Shown: positions 24,796 to 32,127 of the stretch, piece after piece
Layout of the letters: each line of letters starts with the position of its first letter
Position numbering within the stretch: the first letter of the stretch is position 1
From: JACKFB01 sp041389525
Lineage (GTDB): Bacteria > Myxococcota_A > UBA9042 > PHBI01 > JACKFB01
Direction of reading: 5' to 3'
Length of the DNA stretch: 39,401 nt
NCBI GenBank assembly: GCA_041389525.1
Contig: JAWKRR010000067.1
Coordinates: forward strand, 1 to 39,401
Position numbers and translations under genes: made by a program
Notes under the pieces: model-generated
Told to the model about the DNA's origin: nothing
What the model saw: only the letters and a program-made list of their open reading frames with translations
Databases searched by the model: none

Positions 24796-26600
24796 TACTC
24801 CCCTCCGCCGGCCGCGGGCTTATCGGCCTTGGGCTTTTCCTTGGGCTTCTCTTCGACCGGCTTCTGACAGCCGATGTCGATCTTGAGCTGAAAGCGCAGC
24901 CAGTCCTGGCGGTCGCCAAAGCTGATGCGCGTCGTGTCGTTGGTCTCGACCGCGCGAAAGCACACGTTGCGCTTGAGCTCGCCGGTGAAGGCCTCGACCG
25001 CCTCGATGTTGTTGGCCTCGCCCTTGATGAACGCGGTCTTCGTGTCGATCTGGACCTGCTTGAGCTCGACCTTGTAGCCCGACTCGCGCTCGGGCACGGG
25101 CGTGTCCCCGGGCTCTAGCGGCACGCCGTCCGCAGTCGCCTCCTCGTCGTCGCCGACACCTGGCGGCGAGGGGTCGCGCGGCCCCGGCGCCACACCGGGT
25201 TGGCCCCCGACCTCCCGCGCGTTGACCGCGTCCTGAGCCGTCGTCACCTGCAGGAACGCCTTGAAGGCGCTGACCTCGGGGAAGACCTCTTCAGCTTCCG
25301 CTTCCAGCGGGTTCTTCACCGTGTCGAGCACGTGCTCGAAGTCGGTGTCTTCCTTCCCCAGGACGGTCGAGCTGTAGTCCGACAGCTGAGCCACCAGGGC
25401 GGCGTGGTTCTTCTCGAGGCCCTTGTAATGGGCGTACTGGCGCCCGAAGAACGCCATCACCAGCACCGCCGCCATCAGCAGCAACCAGCCGGCCCGATCT
25501 CGGATCGCCTTGTAGTCCGACTCGTGCGCGAAATCGCCCTGCCGGAAGTCCAGGCTGTCCGCCGCGCCGCCGCCCACGAAGCGCAGCGCGAGCGCCACCG
25601 ACGCCGGCGACGAGACCGCGGCCGTCGAGCCCGCAGGCACCTGCGACCAAGGCGCGCCGATCACGTCCGGACGCCGCGTCGGCAGCCCCAGCGCCCCCGA
25701 CACCGACTCTTCGATGCCCGGGATCTGCGAGGTCCCGCCGAAGACCAGCAGCTCGCTGACGCCTTCGTCATGCTGATTCGCGTAGGCGTGCAGCGTCAGG
25801 CGCAGGTCGCGCAGCACAGGCTCGAGCGCCTTCCACGCGATCTTCGCGACCTTGTCGACCACCGCCTGCTCGATGCCCGCCACGCCCGCGCCGTCAAAGC
25901 GCACCGCGTGATGCTTGAGCCGCTCCGCCTCGCCGTAGTCGAGGTCCAGCGCCTTCATGATCGCCATCGTGATGTGGTGCCCGCCGCCGCTGATGGTGCG
26001 GACCGCCTGGGTCACCCCGTTCCGAACCACGGCCACCGAGGTCGTCGCGTGGCCGAGGTCGACCATCGCCACCGCCGCGCTCGGCGTGCCCCCGCCCAGC
26101 TGATTGAGCAGGTGCGGGAAGGCCAGGGTCTCCAGTGTCAGGATCTTCGGCGCCGCGTCAGCCTCTTCAAGCTCCCGCAGGTGCTCGGTAAGCCAGCTCC
26201 GCTCCACCGCAGCGCACAAGAGCTTGGCGCCGCCGTCTTCGGTGTTCCCGACGCGGTAGTAGTCGTAGACGAGGTCTTCGAGGTCGAAGGGCAGCAGATC
26301 CTCGAGCTGAAAGCCCAGGATGCTGCGGATTCGCTTGTCGTCGGTGAAGGGGAGGGTCAGCTCGCGCACCAGCACGCGTTTTCCGGGCACCGCCGAGGCG
26401 ATGGCGTCCCACTCCTTGATGTCGCGCAGCACGGCGCGGACCGCTGGGCCGGTGCTCAGCGGCGCGATCTCGCCCGACGGCCCGCGGGGAATGTGGTGCT
26501 CGCGGACGTCGACCAGCGTGAAGCCGCGCAAGGTCGACTCAAGGACGGCGGCCTTGATTGACCAGCTTCCAACGTCGAGTCCGATGACGGTCTTTGCCAT
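24795..26600 (-). CDS. gspL: Type II secretion system protein GspL, PilM-like
   Basis: GspL links the GspE ATPase to the membrane platform. Residues 1-360 are an actin-like fold of the PilM type, with G-L-D-V-G-S-W-S-I-K at 7-16, F-Q-L-E-D-L-L-P-F-D-L-E near 98-109, V-D-L-G-H-A-T-T-S and V-F-G-G-T-S-Q-I-P-G-I. A membrane helix lies at about 370-387. The periplasmic part has a coiled coil, a Pro/Asp/Glu-rich linker near 475-510, and a C-terminal ferredoxin-like domain with two cysteines (C-F-R-A and I-G-C-Q-K) that could form a disulfide. The protein ends in a Lys/Pro/Glu-rich tail. At 601 residues it is longer than the roughly 400-450 typical of GspL. CAGGAG precedes the ATG. Confidence 0.88.
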   Translation of the reverse strand: MAKTVIGLDVGSWSIKAAVLESTLRGFTLVDVREHHIPRGPSGEIAPLSTGPAVRAVLRDIKEWDAIASAVPGKRVLVRELTLPFTDDKRIRSILGFQLEDLLPFDLEDLVYDYYRVGNTEDGGAKLLCAAVERSWLTEHLRELEEADAAPKILTLETLAFPHLLNQLGGGTPSAAVAMVDLGHATTSVAVVRNGVTQAVRTISGGGHHITMAIMKALDLDYGEAERLKHHAVRFDGAGVAGIEQAVVDKVAKIAWKALEPVLRDLRLTLHAYANQHDEGVSELLVFGGTSQIPGIEESVSGALGLPTRRPDVIGAPWSQVPAGSTAAVSSPASVALALRFVGGGAADSLDFRQGDFAHESDYKAIRDRAGWLLLMAAVLVMAFFGRQYAHYKGLEKNHAALVAQLSDYSSTVLGKEDTDFEHVLDTVKNPLEAEAEEVFPEVSAFKAFLQVTTAQDAVNAREVGGQPGVAPGPRDPSPPGVGDDEEATADGVPLEPGDTPVPERESGYKVELKQVQIDTKTAFIKGEANNIEAVEAFTGELKRNVCFRAVETNDTTRISFGDRQDWLRFQLKIDIGCQKPVEEKPKEKPKADKPAAGGGE

Positions 26601-26651
26601 GAGGCAGTGGGCTCCTGAGCAACCGAGGGGCGTCGCGCGCCGCGGCGTATC

Positions 26652-28028
26652 CTACTGGATGTTGAAGTACACAGGCTCGCCGGTCGATAAATCCACGACC
26701 GTCGTCAGCTTGCGTTTCGTTTGATGGAAGGTCCCGGTGGCCTCGATGCGCACCATCGTGGTCATCACGTCGAGGTGGTCCTGCACCGTGCGGGCGTTGG
26801 GGCGGATGGCGATGCCCGACTGGCTGAGGGCGGAGTACTCGCCGAAGAAGCGGATGAACTTGCTCATGTTGGTGAAGGGCGTCGAGAAGGCCGCCTTCTT
26901 CAGGTCGCGGCAGGTGTCCAGCATGATCAGCGCTTCGTCCATGGGCGGAATCACGCCCGGCAGCACGTTCCAGCAGAGCTGTAGCCGAATCGCCTCGTCG
27001 TCGATGGCTTGGCAGAGCACGCCCTTCAGCGTGGCGAGATCGGCGTCGTTTACGTTGAGCTTACCTGTGGAGAAGACGGTCAGCTTGTCGCGGATCTTGC
27101 AGTAGATGTCGGACGCCATCCCGCTGACGAGCTGCACCTCGCCCACCGTGTCCATCTTGGCGTTCTTCACGTCGTAGCCGTAGCGGGCGTAGTCGGCCGC
27201 CTCGGAGCCGCCGGACTCGGTGAACTCACCGTTGGGGCCGACATCGGTCTTGTTGTCGTCGGCGTCGGTCCAGTCCATCACGTTCAGGATGACCTGGATC
27301 ATCTCGTCCTCGGAGTCGAACTCTCCCGAATCCAAGAAGGGCCGCAGCAGTCCGTAGAGCTTCAGGCCCAGCTGCTTTCGCTGCACGTCCAGGTTGAAGC
27401 CGGCCGGTCGGGCGCCGCCTGCCGCCTGGTCTTGAGCGGCCTGTCGCAGCGCGCCCAGGCCGCTCGGAGGGTCGGTGGACGCTGCGTTCAGGTTGGTGCG
27501 GCTGTCCTCGGCCGTGACGACGCACTCGAAGGTCCCGCCCTCTTTGACGCCGACGGCCTCCTCCTTGCTCATGTCGAGGATGTCGAGGCCAAAGAAGTTG
27601 GCGCGGCCTGTGGAAAAGACGTGCACGAACTCGCACGCCTGCCGCCAGATCTCGATGCCCGCGCCGCCTCCGCTGCCGCCCATCAGCGACAGCGCCGCCT
27701 TCATCTGCGGGAAGTTCTTCTTCGCGTTCACCGCCAACAGCGCGATCTCCATGGAGCTGCGCGCGTGATAGAGCGCCTGCGTCTCCGCGGTGACGTTGCC
27801 GGCCATCCAGATGTTGGTGCGCGTGTTGTAGGCGAACTCCGTCGACAGCGCCCCCATCACCGCCACCGTCACCATCACGATGAGCAGCGCCACGCCGCGC
27901 TGTGTACCCGGGACGTCGGCCCGCACGGTGTCCCGCATTGCAGCACGCGTCAGGCGCACGGCATCGCCAACCGCCATTGCTTTCGGCGCGCTGTGGACTC
28001 GTCCTTCTGTTGCGGTGCGCACGTCCAT
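26652..28028 (-). CDS. gspK: Type II secretion minor pseudopilin GspK
   Basis: GspK caps the pseudopilus tip. The pilin-type motif Q-R-G-V-A-L-L-I-V-M-V-T-V-A-V is present with no Glu at +5, as expected for GspK. Residues after about 110 form the large alpha-helical domain that holds T-S/L-N-x-N-type segments such as D-S-R-T-N-L-N-A-A-S-T and L-N-V-N-D-A-D-L-A-T-L-K-G, a helix-hairpin-like pattern seen in GspK. The 458-residue product from ATG 28028 has a 45-residue leader before the predicted cleavage, far above the usual 6-15. ATG 27977 or 27938 would shorten it. The 28028 start lies one base after the gspJ stop, which favours coupling. Confidence 0.88.
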   Translation of the reverse strand: MDVRTATEGRVHSAPKAMAVGDAVRLTRAAMRDTVRADVPGTQRGVALLIVMVTVAVMGALSTEFAYNTRTNIWMAGNVTAETQALYHARSSMEIALLAVNAKKNFPQMKAALSLMGGSGGGAGIEIWRQACEFVHVFSTGRANFFGLDILDMSKEEAVGVKEGGTFECVVTAEDSRTNLNAASTDPPSGLGALRQAAQDQAAGGARPAGFNLDVQRKQLGLKLYGLLRPFLDSGEFDSEDEMIQVILNVMDWTDADDNKTDVGPNGEFTESGGSEAADYARYGYDVKNAKMDTVGEVQLVSGMASDIYCKIRDKLTVFSTGKLNVNDADLATLKGVLCQAIDDEAIRLQLCWNVLPGVIPPMDEALIMLDTCRDLKKAAFSTPFTNMSKFIRFFGEYSALSQSGIAIRPNARTVQDHLDVMTTMVRIEATGTFHQTKRKLTTVVDLSTGEPVYFNIQ

Positions 28029-28029
28029 C

Positions 28030-28854
28030 TCAGTACCAGAGCGGGTCGGTGACCCGCAGCTCGACCTGGGTCTCCAGCGGAAACTCGCGACCGGTCTCGT
28101 CTAGCAGCGTCAGCTTCACCCGAATCCGCGAGGGCAGGGTGATGCGGTCGAGCACCTCCTGCTCGCTCTTCTCGGCGATCTTGTCGACCGCCTCCGCGGC
28201 CACCTGGTTGCCCAGCCTCTGCCCGATGCCGCCCGCCTCGTCGGTCCGCAGCGACTCCGCCGCGTCGCGCTGCAGCTTGATGGTCTTCAACAGCTCGCGC
28301 TTCTCCAGCGCGTCGTCGATGGTGACCTCCCACTCCGAGTCCCAGTCCTGGCCGGACTTGTCGTAGTACTCGAACTCCAGCTCCTTGACCCCGCGCAGCA
28401 CGGTCTCCTCTCGCCCGCCTTTGCCGCCGCGGTCGTCGATGTGCAGCTTCACGCGCCGAATGACCGCCGGCTCCCCGTCCTCGTCGCGGTCGAGCCGGTA
28501 CTCCACCTCAAGCTCGTCGCTCTCGCGGGCGTCGCGGCGAATCGGCTCGTAGGCGGAGGTGTTGAAGGTCACGCGGTCGCGCGCCCCATCGAAGAGGGTC
28601 TCGGTCCGCTTGTCCTCGGCCTGATGCAGGCTCAAGAAGGCCATGGACGCCTCGCGCTTGAAGCGGCCCAGGAACACGCGCGCCGAGTGGTAGCGCTCCT
28701 GCAGCGTGTCCGCGCGCTGCTGCGAGCGGATCGTGATGACGAGGCTGCCGTAGGTCAGAAAGCCCATCACCGCCAGGATGGCGATGGCCACCATGACCTC
28801 GATCATCGTCATGCCGCGCGAGGGCCCGCGCGCGCTGGTTCGACGCCGTGTCAT
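28030..28854 (-). CDS. gspJ: Type II secretion minor pseudopilin GspJ
   Basis: A 274-residue pseudopilin with a 14-residue basic leader, cleavage expected in S-R-G/M-T-M-I-E-V-M-V-A-I-A-I-L, Glu at +5. The mature +1 residue is Met rather than Phe. The body has the GspJ pattern: L-G-R-F-K-R-E-A-S-M-A-F after the helix, F-N-T-S-A-Y-E-P, D-E-L-E-V-E-Y-R-L and L-E-F-E-Y-Y-D near 170. GspJ joins GspI and GspK in the tip complex. A charged insertion of about 60 residues (about 185-245, E-K-R-E-L-L-K-T-I-K-L) enlarges it beyond the usual roughly 200. ATG 28854 overlaps the gspI stop (ATGA). Confidence 0.88.
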   Translation of the reverse strand: MTRRRTSARGPSRGMTMIEVMVAIAILAVMGFLTYGSLVITIRSQQRADTLQERYHSARVFLGRFKREASMAFLSLHQAEDKRTETLFDGARDRVTFNTSAYEPIRRDARESDELEVEYRLDRDEDGEPAVIRRVKLHIDDRGGKGGREETVLRGVKELEFEYYDKSGQDWDSEWEVTIDDALEKRELLKTIKLQRDAAESLRTDEAGGIGQRLGNQVAAEAVDKIAEKSEQEVLDRITLPSRIRVKLTLLDETGREFPLETQVELRVTDPLWY

Positions 28855-29543
28855 GGCGCGGTGTTCTCGTCTTCGGCGGCCGGCACCGCGACGATGAAGG
28901 TCTCGATCTCGAGCACCTTCTCGGAGTTTCCGCGCTCGTCCCACGAGATGCGCACCCGCAGTTTCCGCGTGCTGCGCGCGGCCTGCTCGATGATGGTCGG
29001 CAAGAACGACGCCATCAGTGGCATGTTCTGGCACATCTTGGCCAAGTTGAGCCCGCACAGCGTCGCGAACTGCGGGTCCAACAGGGCCGCCAACGCGCCA
29101 AGCTCGCCGCTGCCGCCCATCCCCGCCAGGGCCGCCGACGGGTTGTCGGGCATCCCGCCGCCGTCGGGCCCGCCGCCGCACAGCGTCTGAATCAGCGGCG
29201 ATCCACCGACCGTCTCGGTGGCCTGCTGGCCCAGCGCCGAGATGTTGTCAGCCCCGACGTCCAGCGCCAGCAGGTCGTAGTGGCAGTCGAAGGTGCGGAA
29301 ATCGCGCGGGACGTCGCACTTGCGATCCTCGAGGCTGTTCTCCGGGAAGCCGTCGAGGCGGTACTCCTCCTCGAGATCCAGCACGATGGAGTCCAGGAGC
29401 TGCGTCGCCGTCGTGAGGTTGTAGACGCGGGCGCCCTGCAGCAGCGACGAGCCCTGCGTCGACGAGATGGCCGCCATCAAGAACGCGAGGATCGCCATGG
29501 CGATCATCACCTCGAGCAGCGTGAATCCGCGCCGGCGCATCAC
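28851..29543 (-). CDS. gspI: Type II secretion minor pseudopilin GspI, enlarged
   Basis: The N-terminus R-R-R-G/F-T-L-L-E-V-M-I-A-M-A-I-L is a classic prepilin peptidase site with Glu at +5. GspI nucleates the pseudopilus tip with GspJ and GspK. At 230 residues it is nearly twice the usual roughly 125. The extra part (about 85-190) includes a Gly/Asp/Pro-rich loop, C-G-G-G-P-D-G-G-G-M, and three cysteines, after which L-R-V-R-I-S-W-D-E-R-G returns to the family beta-strand pattern. The GTG start overlaps the gspH stop (GTGA); the next codon is ATG 29540. The assignment as I rather than V-type pilin rests on order and the tip signature. Confidence 0.85.
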   Translation of the reverse strand: MMRRRGFTLLEVMIAMAILAFLMAAISSTQGSSLLQGARVYNLTTATQLLDSIVLDLEEEYRLDGFPENSLEDRKCDVPRDFRTFDCHYDLLALDVGADNISALGQQATETVGGSPLIQTLCGGGPDGGGMPDNPSAALAGMGGSGELGALAALLDPQFATLCGLNLAKMCQNMPLMASFLPTIIEQAARSTRKLRVRISWDERGNSEKVLEIETFIVAVPAAEDENTAP

Positions 29544-30307
29544 TCGAGCTCCTTGATGAAGTCCGCCTCATCCAGCGGCGTGCTCGAGCGCTTGACGTGC
29601 CCCATCAGGCCGTCCAGCGCGATGGTGTTCTGGGCGGTCGCCACCTGCTCCGGGCCCGACGCCTCGCCCAGCCACACCCACGCCTTCTCGGCGAAACCGC
29701 CGGGGAAGAAGTGGATGGCGACGCGGCCCTCGGTCTGCTGCGCGGTGTGGTGCGACGTGATGACCCCGGTGATGCGAATCCCCTTGGGGAGCGTGCGTTT
29801 GGACAGCAGGTTGTCCTTCTTTCGCTGATAGCCCATCGCGCCACGGGTCTCGTCCGTCGTCGCCACGGGCTGGCCGTTCTCGTCGAGCGCCACCTCGCCC
29901 GGTTCCAGCTTCGGCGCGGCGTCGGGGCGGCCCTCCTCGTCCTCGCCGGCCTCGCCGGTCAGCTCGCCCTCCTCAGGCAGGTAGCGCGCGCACGGGTCCT
30001 CGGTCTGCAGCTCCTCACCCCAAAACTCGCCCGCGCTGATGTCCAGCACCAGCCGATACGGCGTCCCGTTGATGACCGCGAGGTTGTAGGTGTAGCGCAT
30101 CGCGGCCGCCAACATGCCGCCCGACGCCTTGAGGTCCGCGCGCCGGATGTTGGTGATCGACATCGTCACCAAGCCGACGACCAGCACCATGATCGTCAAC
30201 GTCACCGCCAACTCGATGAGGGTGAAGCCCGCCTGACCCGCCAAGGGTCGAGTCGCGCGCATCGCCCCCCCGAGGGCGCGCGCGTCATCGGGCTTCGATA
30301 GCCTCAT
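29540..30307 (-). CDS. gspH: Type II secretion minor pseudopilin GspH
   Basis: A 255-residue pseudopilin. A 27-residue leader precedes A-G/F-T-L-I-E-L-A-V-T-L-T-I-M, with Glu at +5; ATG 30262 would give a shorter 12-residue leader. The mature part has the GspH/FimT pattern R-A-D-L-K-A-S-G-G-M-L-A-A-A-M-R-Y-T-Y-N-L-A-V-I-N and Y-R-L-V-L-D-I-S-A-G-E-F-W, then an acidic insert at about 105-150 (E-E-G-E-L-T-G-E-A-G-E-D-E-E-G-R) and a C-terminal strand with V-A-I-H-F-F-P-G-G-F-A-E-K-A. The GGGGAGG Shine-Dalgarno just before ATG 30307 supports the longer start. It sits between gspG and gspI in normal order. Confidence 0.88.
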   Translation of the reverse strand: MRLSKPDDARALGGAMRATRPLAGQAGFTLIELAVTLTIMVLVVGLVTMSITNIRRADLKASGGMLAAAMRYTYNLAVINGTPYRLVLDISAGEFWGEELQTEDPCARYLPEEGELTGEAGEDEEGRPDAAPKLEPGEVALDENGQPVATTDETRGAMGYQRKKDNLLSKRTLPKGIRITGVITSHHTAQQTEGRVAIHFFPGGFAEKAWVWLGEASGPEQVATAQNTIALDGLMGHVKRSSTPLDEADFIKELE

Positions 30308-30321
30308 TGTCCTCCCCGGAC

Positions 30322-30711
30322 TCAGTTGTTGCAGATGTCGTCTTCGCTGCCCTCGACCTTGTCGGGGCCCTTGGAGCAGAGATCGTACTGGTTGTCGCTG
30401 TTACGGCTGGCCGGGTAGCTGTAGATGAGGTCCTGCTTCCACGGGTCCTTGAGCTGCTTTTCCTGAAGCAGCTTCTGCTCCAGCACGTCGCGCAGGTCGG
30501 TCGGGAAGTCGTTCTCCGCGGCGTAGAGGTCGATGCCGTTGGCCACCGTGCGCAGCTGTGCCTTGGCGCTGTCGACCTTCGCCTTCTGCATGAAGTTCAC
30601 GACGCCGACGCCGATAGCGGTCGAGAGGATGCCGATGATGGCGATGACGACCATGATCTCGATGAGGGTCATACCGCGCTGGCTGGCTGCGTTGCGTAGG
30701 GTCTGATTCAC
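30322..30711 (-). CDS. gspG: Type II secretion major pseudopilin GspG
   Basis: GspG polymerises into the pseudopilus that pushes cargo through the secretin. It is a 129-residue protein with a GTG start and GGAG upstream. A 13-residue leader ends Q-R-G, and the mature protein begins M-T-L-I-E-I-M-V-V-I-A-I-I-G-I-L with Glu at +5. The body is typical: A-K-A-Q-L-R-T-V-A-N-G-I-D-L-Y, N-D-F-P-T-D and D-P-W-K-Q-D-L-I-Y-S-Y-P. The C-terminal loop keeps the Asp-rich calcium-site pattern G-P-D-K-V-E-G-S-E-D-D-I, bracketed by Cys112 and Cys127, a likely disulfide. An 81-base gap separates it from gspF. Confidence 0.95.
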   Translation of the reverse strand: MNQTLRNAASQRGMTLIEIMVVIAIIGILSTAIGVGVVNFMQKAKVDSAKAQLRTVANGIDLYAAENDFPTDLRDVLEQKLLQEKQLKDPWKQDLIYSYPASRNSDNQYDLCSKGPDKVEGSEDDICNN

Positions 30712-30792
30712 AGGATTCGCTCCGGGGCTTTAGTGCTGAAGGTGAGTCGGGGTGGGGGTGTATCGGAACTGAAACGGCCAAGCCGCGCGATG

Positions 30793-32052
30793 TCATCCAC
30801 CGCCTGACGAGATGACTTCATTCATCTGCATCATCGGCATCAGGATGGCGAACACGAGGAAGGCCACGGAGATGCCCATGATAACAATTACCACGGGTTC
30901 CATGACGCTGGTGAGCTGGGTGATCTTGGAGTCGACCTGGATCTCGTAGCTGTCGGCGACGTTGCCGAGCATCGACTCCAGGTCGCCGGACTTTTCACCG
31001 ACCGCGACCATGTGGGTGACCATCGCGGGGAATTGGCCCGAGCGCTTCAGCGGGTCGGCGATGGACTGGCCTTCCTTCACCGCCTCGCGAGCGTCGTCGA
31101 CGGCCACGCCGAGGATGTGATTTGTCAGCACCGAGCGGCAGATGGTCATCGCCTGGAGGATGGGCACGCCCGAGGCCAGCAGCGTCGAGAGCGTGCGCGC
31201 GAAGCGGGCGATGTTGAGCATACGAATCAGCGGCCCGAAGACCGGGACCTTCAGCACGAAGCGGTCCCACTTGGGCTTGCCTTCCTCCGAGCGCCGCCAG
31301 CGGGAGAACGCCCCGGAGCCGAAGACGCCGACGAGAAAGATGAGGGGCCAGAAGGTCTGGGCGAAGTCGCTTGCGCCGATGAGGATCTTGGTGATGAGCG
31401 GCAGATCCGCGCCCATCTCGTCAAACATCTCCGAGATCTTTGGGACCACGAACAGCATCATCAGCGTCACGATGACCATGCCGAGGCCGGCCATGATGAT
31501 CGGATACATCAGGGCGCCCATGAGCTTGGCGCGCAGGCGGACTTGGCTCTCGGTGAAGTCGGCGAGGCGGTCGAACACGACGTCGAGGTTTCCCGAGCTC
31601 TCGCCCGCGTGGACCATGTTCACGTAGAGGTCGCTGAACACCTTCGGGTGCTCGCGCAGCGCGTTTGCCAGCGCCGCGCCCTCGCTCACGTCGCGCTTCA
31701 CCCGCGACATCACGGCCTTGAGCTTCTTGTTCTCGAGCTGCTCGGCGATGGCGCCGATGGCCTCGACCACGGGGATGCCGGCCCGGGCGAGGGTCGAGAG
31801 TTGGCGAGTGATCTCGGCCACTTCCATGACGCTGATGCGCGTCATCATCCCGCGGAGGTCGAGGTCCTTTGACCCCTGCTTCTCGCCACCGACCTTGCGC
31901 TTCTCACCGCCCCGCGTCGTCTCGACGTACTCGCTGATGAAGACGCCGTCGCGGCGTAGCTGCTCTTTCAGGTCGCGCGGGTTGTCCGCGTCGACGACCC
32001 CAGCCGTCGATTTCCCTTTAGAGTTCAGGCCTTTGTAGTGGTAGAGCGGCAT
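30793..32052 (-). CDS. gspF: Type II secretion inner-membrane platform protein GspF
   Basis: GspF is the polytopic platform protein that couples ATPase motion to pseudopilus assembly. The 419-residue protein starts M-P-L-Y-H-Y-K-G-L-N-S-K-G-K, the usual GspF/PilC opening. It has two T2SSF domains: the first with Q-L-S-T-L-A-R-A-G-I-P-V-V-E-A-I and V-H-A-G-E-S-S-G-N-L, the second with R-T-L-S-T-L-L-A-S-G-V-P-I-L-Q-A-M and V-A-V-G-E-K-S-G-D-L. Three membrane helices lie near 185-207, 235-255 and 385-408. Length and motifs are standard. It follows gspE after 75 bases. Confidence 0.96.
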   Translation of the reverse strand: MPLYHYKGLNSKGKSTAGVVDADNPRDLKEQLRRDGVFISEYVETTRGGEKRKVGGEKQGSKDLDLRGMMTRISVMEVAEITRQLSTLARAGIPVVEAIGAIAEQLENKKLKAVMSRVKRDVSEGAALANALREHPKVFSDLYVNMVHAGESSGNLDVVFDRLADFTESQVRLRAKLMGALMYPIIMAGLGMVIVTLMMLFVVPKISEMFDEMGADLPLITKILIGASDFAQTFWPLIFLVGVFGSGAFSRWRRSEEGKPKWDRFVLKVPVFGPLIRMLNIARFARTLSTLLASGVPILQAMTICRSVLTNHILGVAVDDAREAVKEGQSIADPLKRSGQFPAMVTHMVAVGEKSGDLESMLGNVADSYEIQVDSKITQLTSVMEPVVIVIMGISVAFLVFAILMPMMQMNEVISSGGG

Positions 32053-32127
32053 CTCTCGCGTGGGTCATCGGTCGGTTTCGGGGTTCCGGTTCGGTTCAGG
32101 AGCGGGGGAGGGCGGCCCCACGACGCA

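Noticed and set aside
25200..26561. 450-residue plus-strand open frame opposite gspL
   Set aside because: Arg/His/Gln-rich composition without motifs, while the minus strand encodes a recognisable PilM-like GspL.
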